64,000 nt of DNA from NCBI RefSeq assembly GCF_900007165.1, contig NZ_CYGY02000035.1, forward strand, positions 1 to 64,000. The letters are read 5' to 3'. The translations under genes and the position numbers were made by a program. The notes under the pieces are model-generated. The model worked only from the letters and a program-made list of their open reading frames with translations. It was not told the origin of the DNA and ran no database searches. Shown here in pieces: positions 63,805 through 64,000 of the stretch. Numbering within the stretch: position 1 is the first letter of the stretch; each line of letters starts with the position of its first letter. The DNA comes from Paraburkholderia piptadeniae (lineage in GTDB: Bacteria > Pseudomonadota > Gammaproteobacteria > Burkholderiales > Burkholderiaceae).

Positions 63805-64000
63805 CAGTCTGACGAAGCACCTCAGGTCAGGCTGCGAGTTCGAGCCTGTCGATCGACGGCGCATTGGTTGCGCCGTTGACTTCGCCGCTTCGTAATTCCT
63901 TAAACACTCATTCACAAGCCATCGGGCCGGCATAGGTGTCCGACGGCAGTGCCTTCGTGCGCCTGCAAAGCTTGCGTCGATTCTGTAACGCCGCGATGGA
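63805..64000. other. end of window, possible tail of a leftward gene
   Basis: On the minus strand one frame is open from the window edge to a TGA at 63908-63910 and would end in SDTYAGPMACE. It could be the C terminus of a gene that lies mostly outside the window, but another frame is open for a similar length and I cannot choose between them. Confidence 0.25.

Overview
The window is a stretch of GC-rich chromosome from a Burkholderiaceae bacterium, most likely Paraburkholderia or Caballeronia. The evidence is gene content and order: the tig-clpP-clpX-lon-hupB-tRNA-ppiD block, a SYLF-domain lipoprotein of the BPSL1445 type, mltG-tmk-holB, yciB-bolA-parvulin, and Burkholderia-like codon use. 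I saw no insertion sequence, integrase, phage gene or CRISPR array. Most of the window is housekeeping, with a few accessory pockets.

Layout. 1-6.7 kb: a truncated porin, then a leftward catabolic operon (MHS transporter, beta-keto acid cleavage enzyme, 3-dehydroshikimate dehydratase QuiC) with a divergent IclR regulator, then a phosphoribosyltransferase. The QuiC metal ligands are intact, and the regulator-transporter gap holds two sites that match, as I remember it, the 15-bp Pseudomonas PcaR box (one exact, one 12 of 15 and perfectly palindromic). 6.8-9.6 kb: galU, then about 1 kb of AT-rich, gene-poor DNA with a candidate 34-residue membrane peptide and a scrap of an acyltransferase-3 gene, then a YciI protein and PsiF. 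9.9-18.2 kb: small envelope proteins, a family 4 glycosyltransferase, a stand-alone AAA ATPase, otsA, a Rap1a/Tai-type protein, a secreted ankyrin protein and TatD.

18.3-23.7 kb: a GNAT acetyltransferase, holB-tmk-mltG, ygfZ and an NRDE protein. 23.7-27.5 kb: an uncharacterised leftward run (A/B-barrel protein, hotdog thioesterase, CurA-like reductase, SDR, HSL-type hydrolase). 28-31 kb: a GYD protein, a TRIC-type channel, an LEA-type lipoprotein and a proline-rich SH3 protein with a tandem repeat in its leader. 31-37 kb: fatty-acid oxidation (thiolase, FadJ-like multifunctional protein, acyl-CoA ligase) with a nicotinamidase gene in the run. 37-40.6 kb: selO, yciB, bolA and a secreted parvulin. 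40.8-52.3 kb: purL, a D-amino-acid dehydrogenase, the NAD(P)HX repair enzyme, pgi, a YbbA-type ATPase head to head with a TesA-type esterase, and a small lipoprotein.

52.4-61.6 kb is the protein quality-control block (ppiD, tRNA-Asp, tRNA-Val, hupB, lon, clpX, clpP, tig), all leftward, with terminators between units, a strong sigma70-type promoter for hupB and heat-shock-like promoters before lon and clpP. 62.1-63.8 kb carries glycerate kinase and a MarR regulator.

The most interesting unit is the quiC operon. Transporter plus QuiC would turn imported shikimate-type compounds into protocatechuate, while the beta-keto acid cleavage enzyme and the PcaR-like sites suggest a link to beta-ketoadipate metabolism. 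All functions are read from sequence alone; no search was run.
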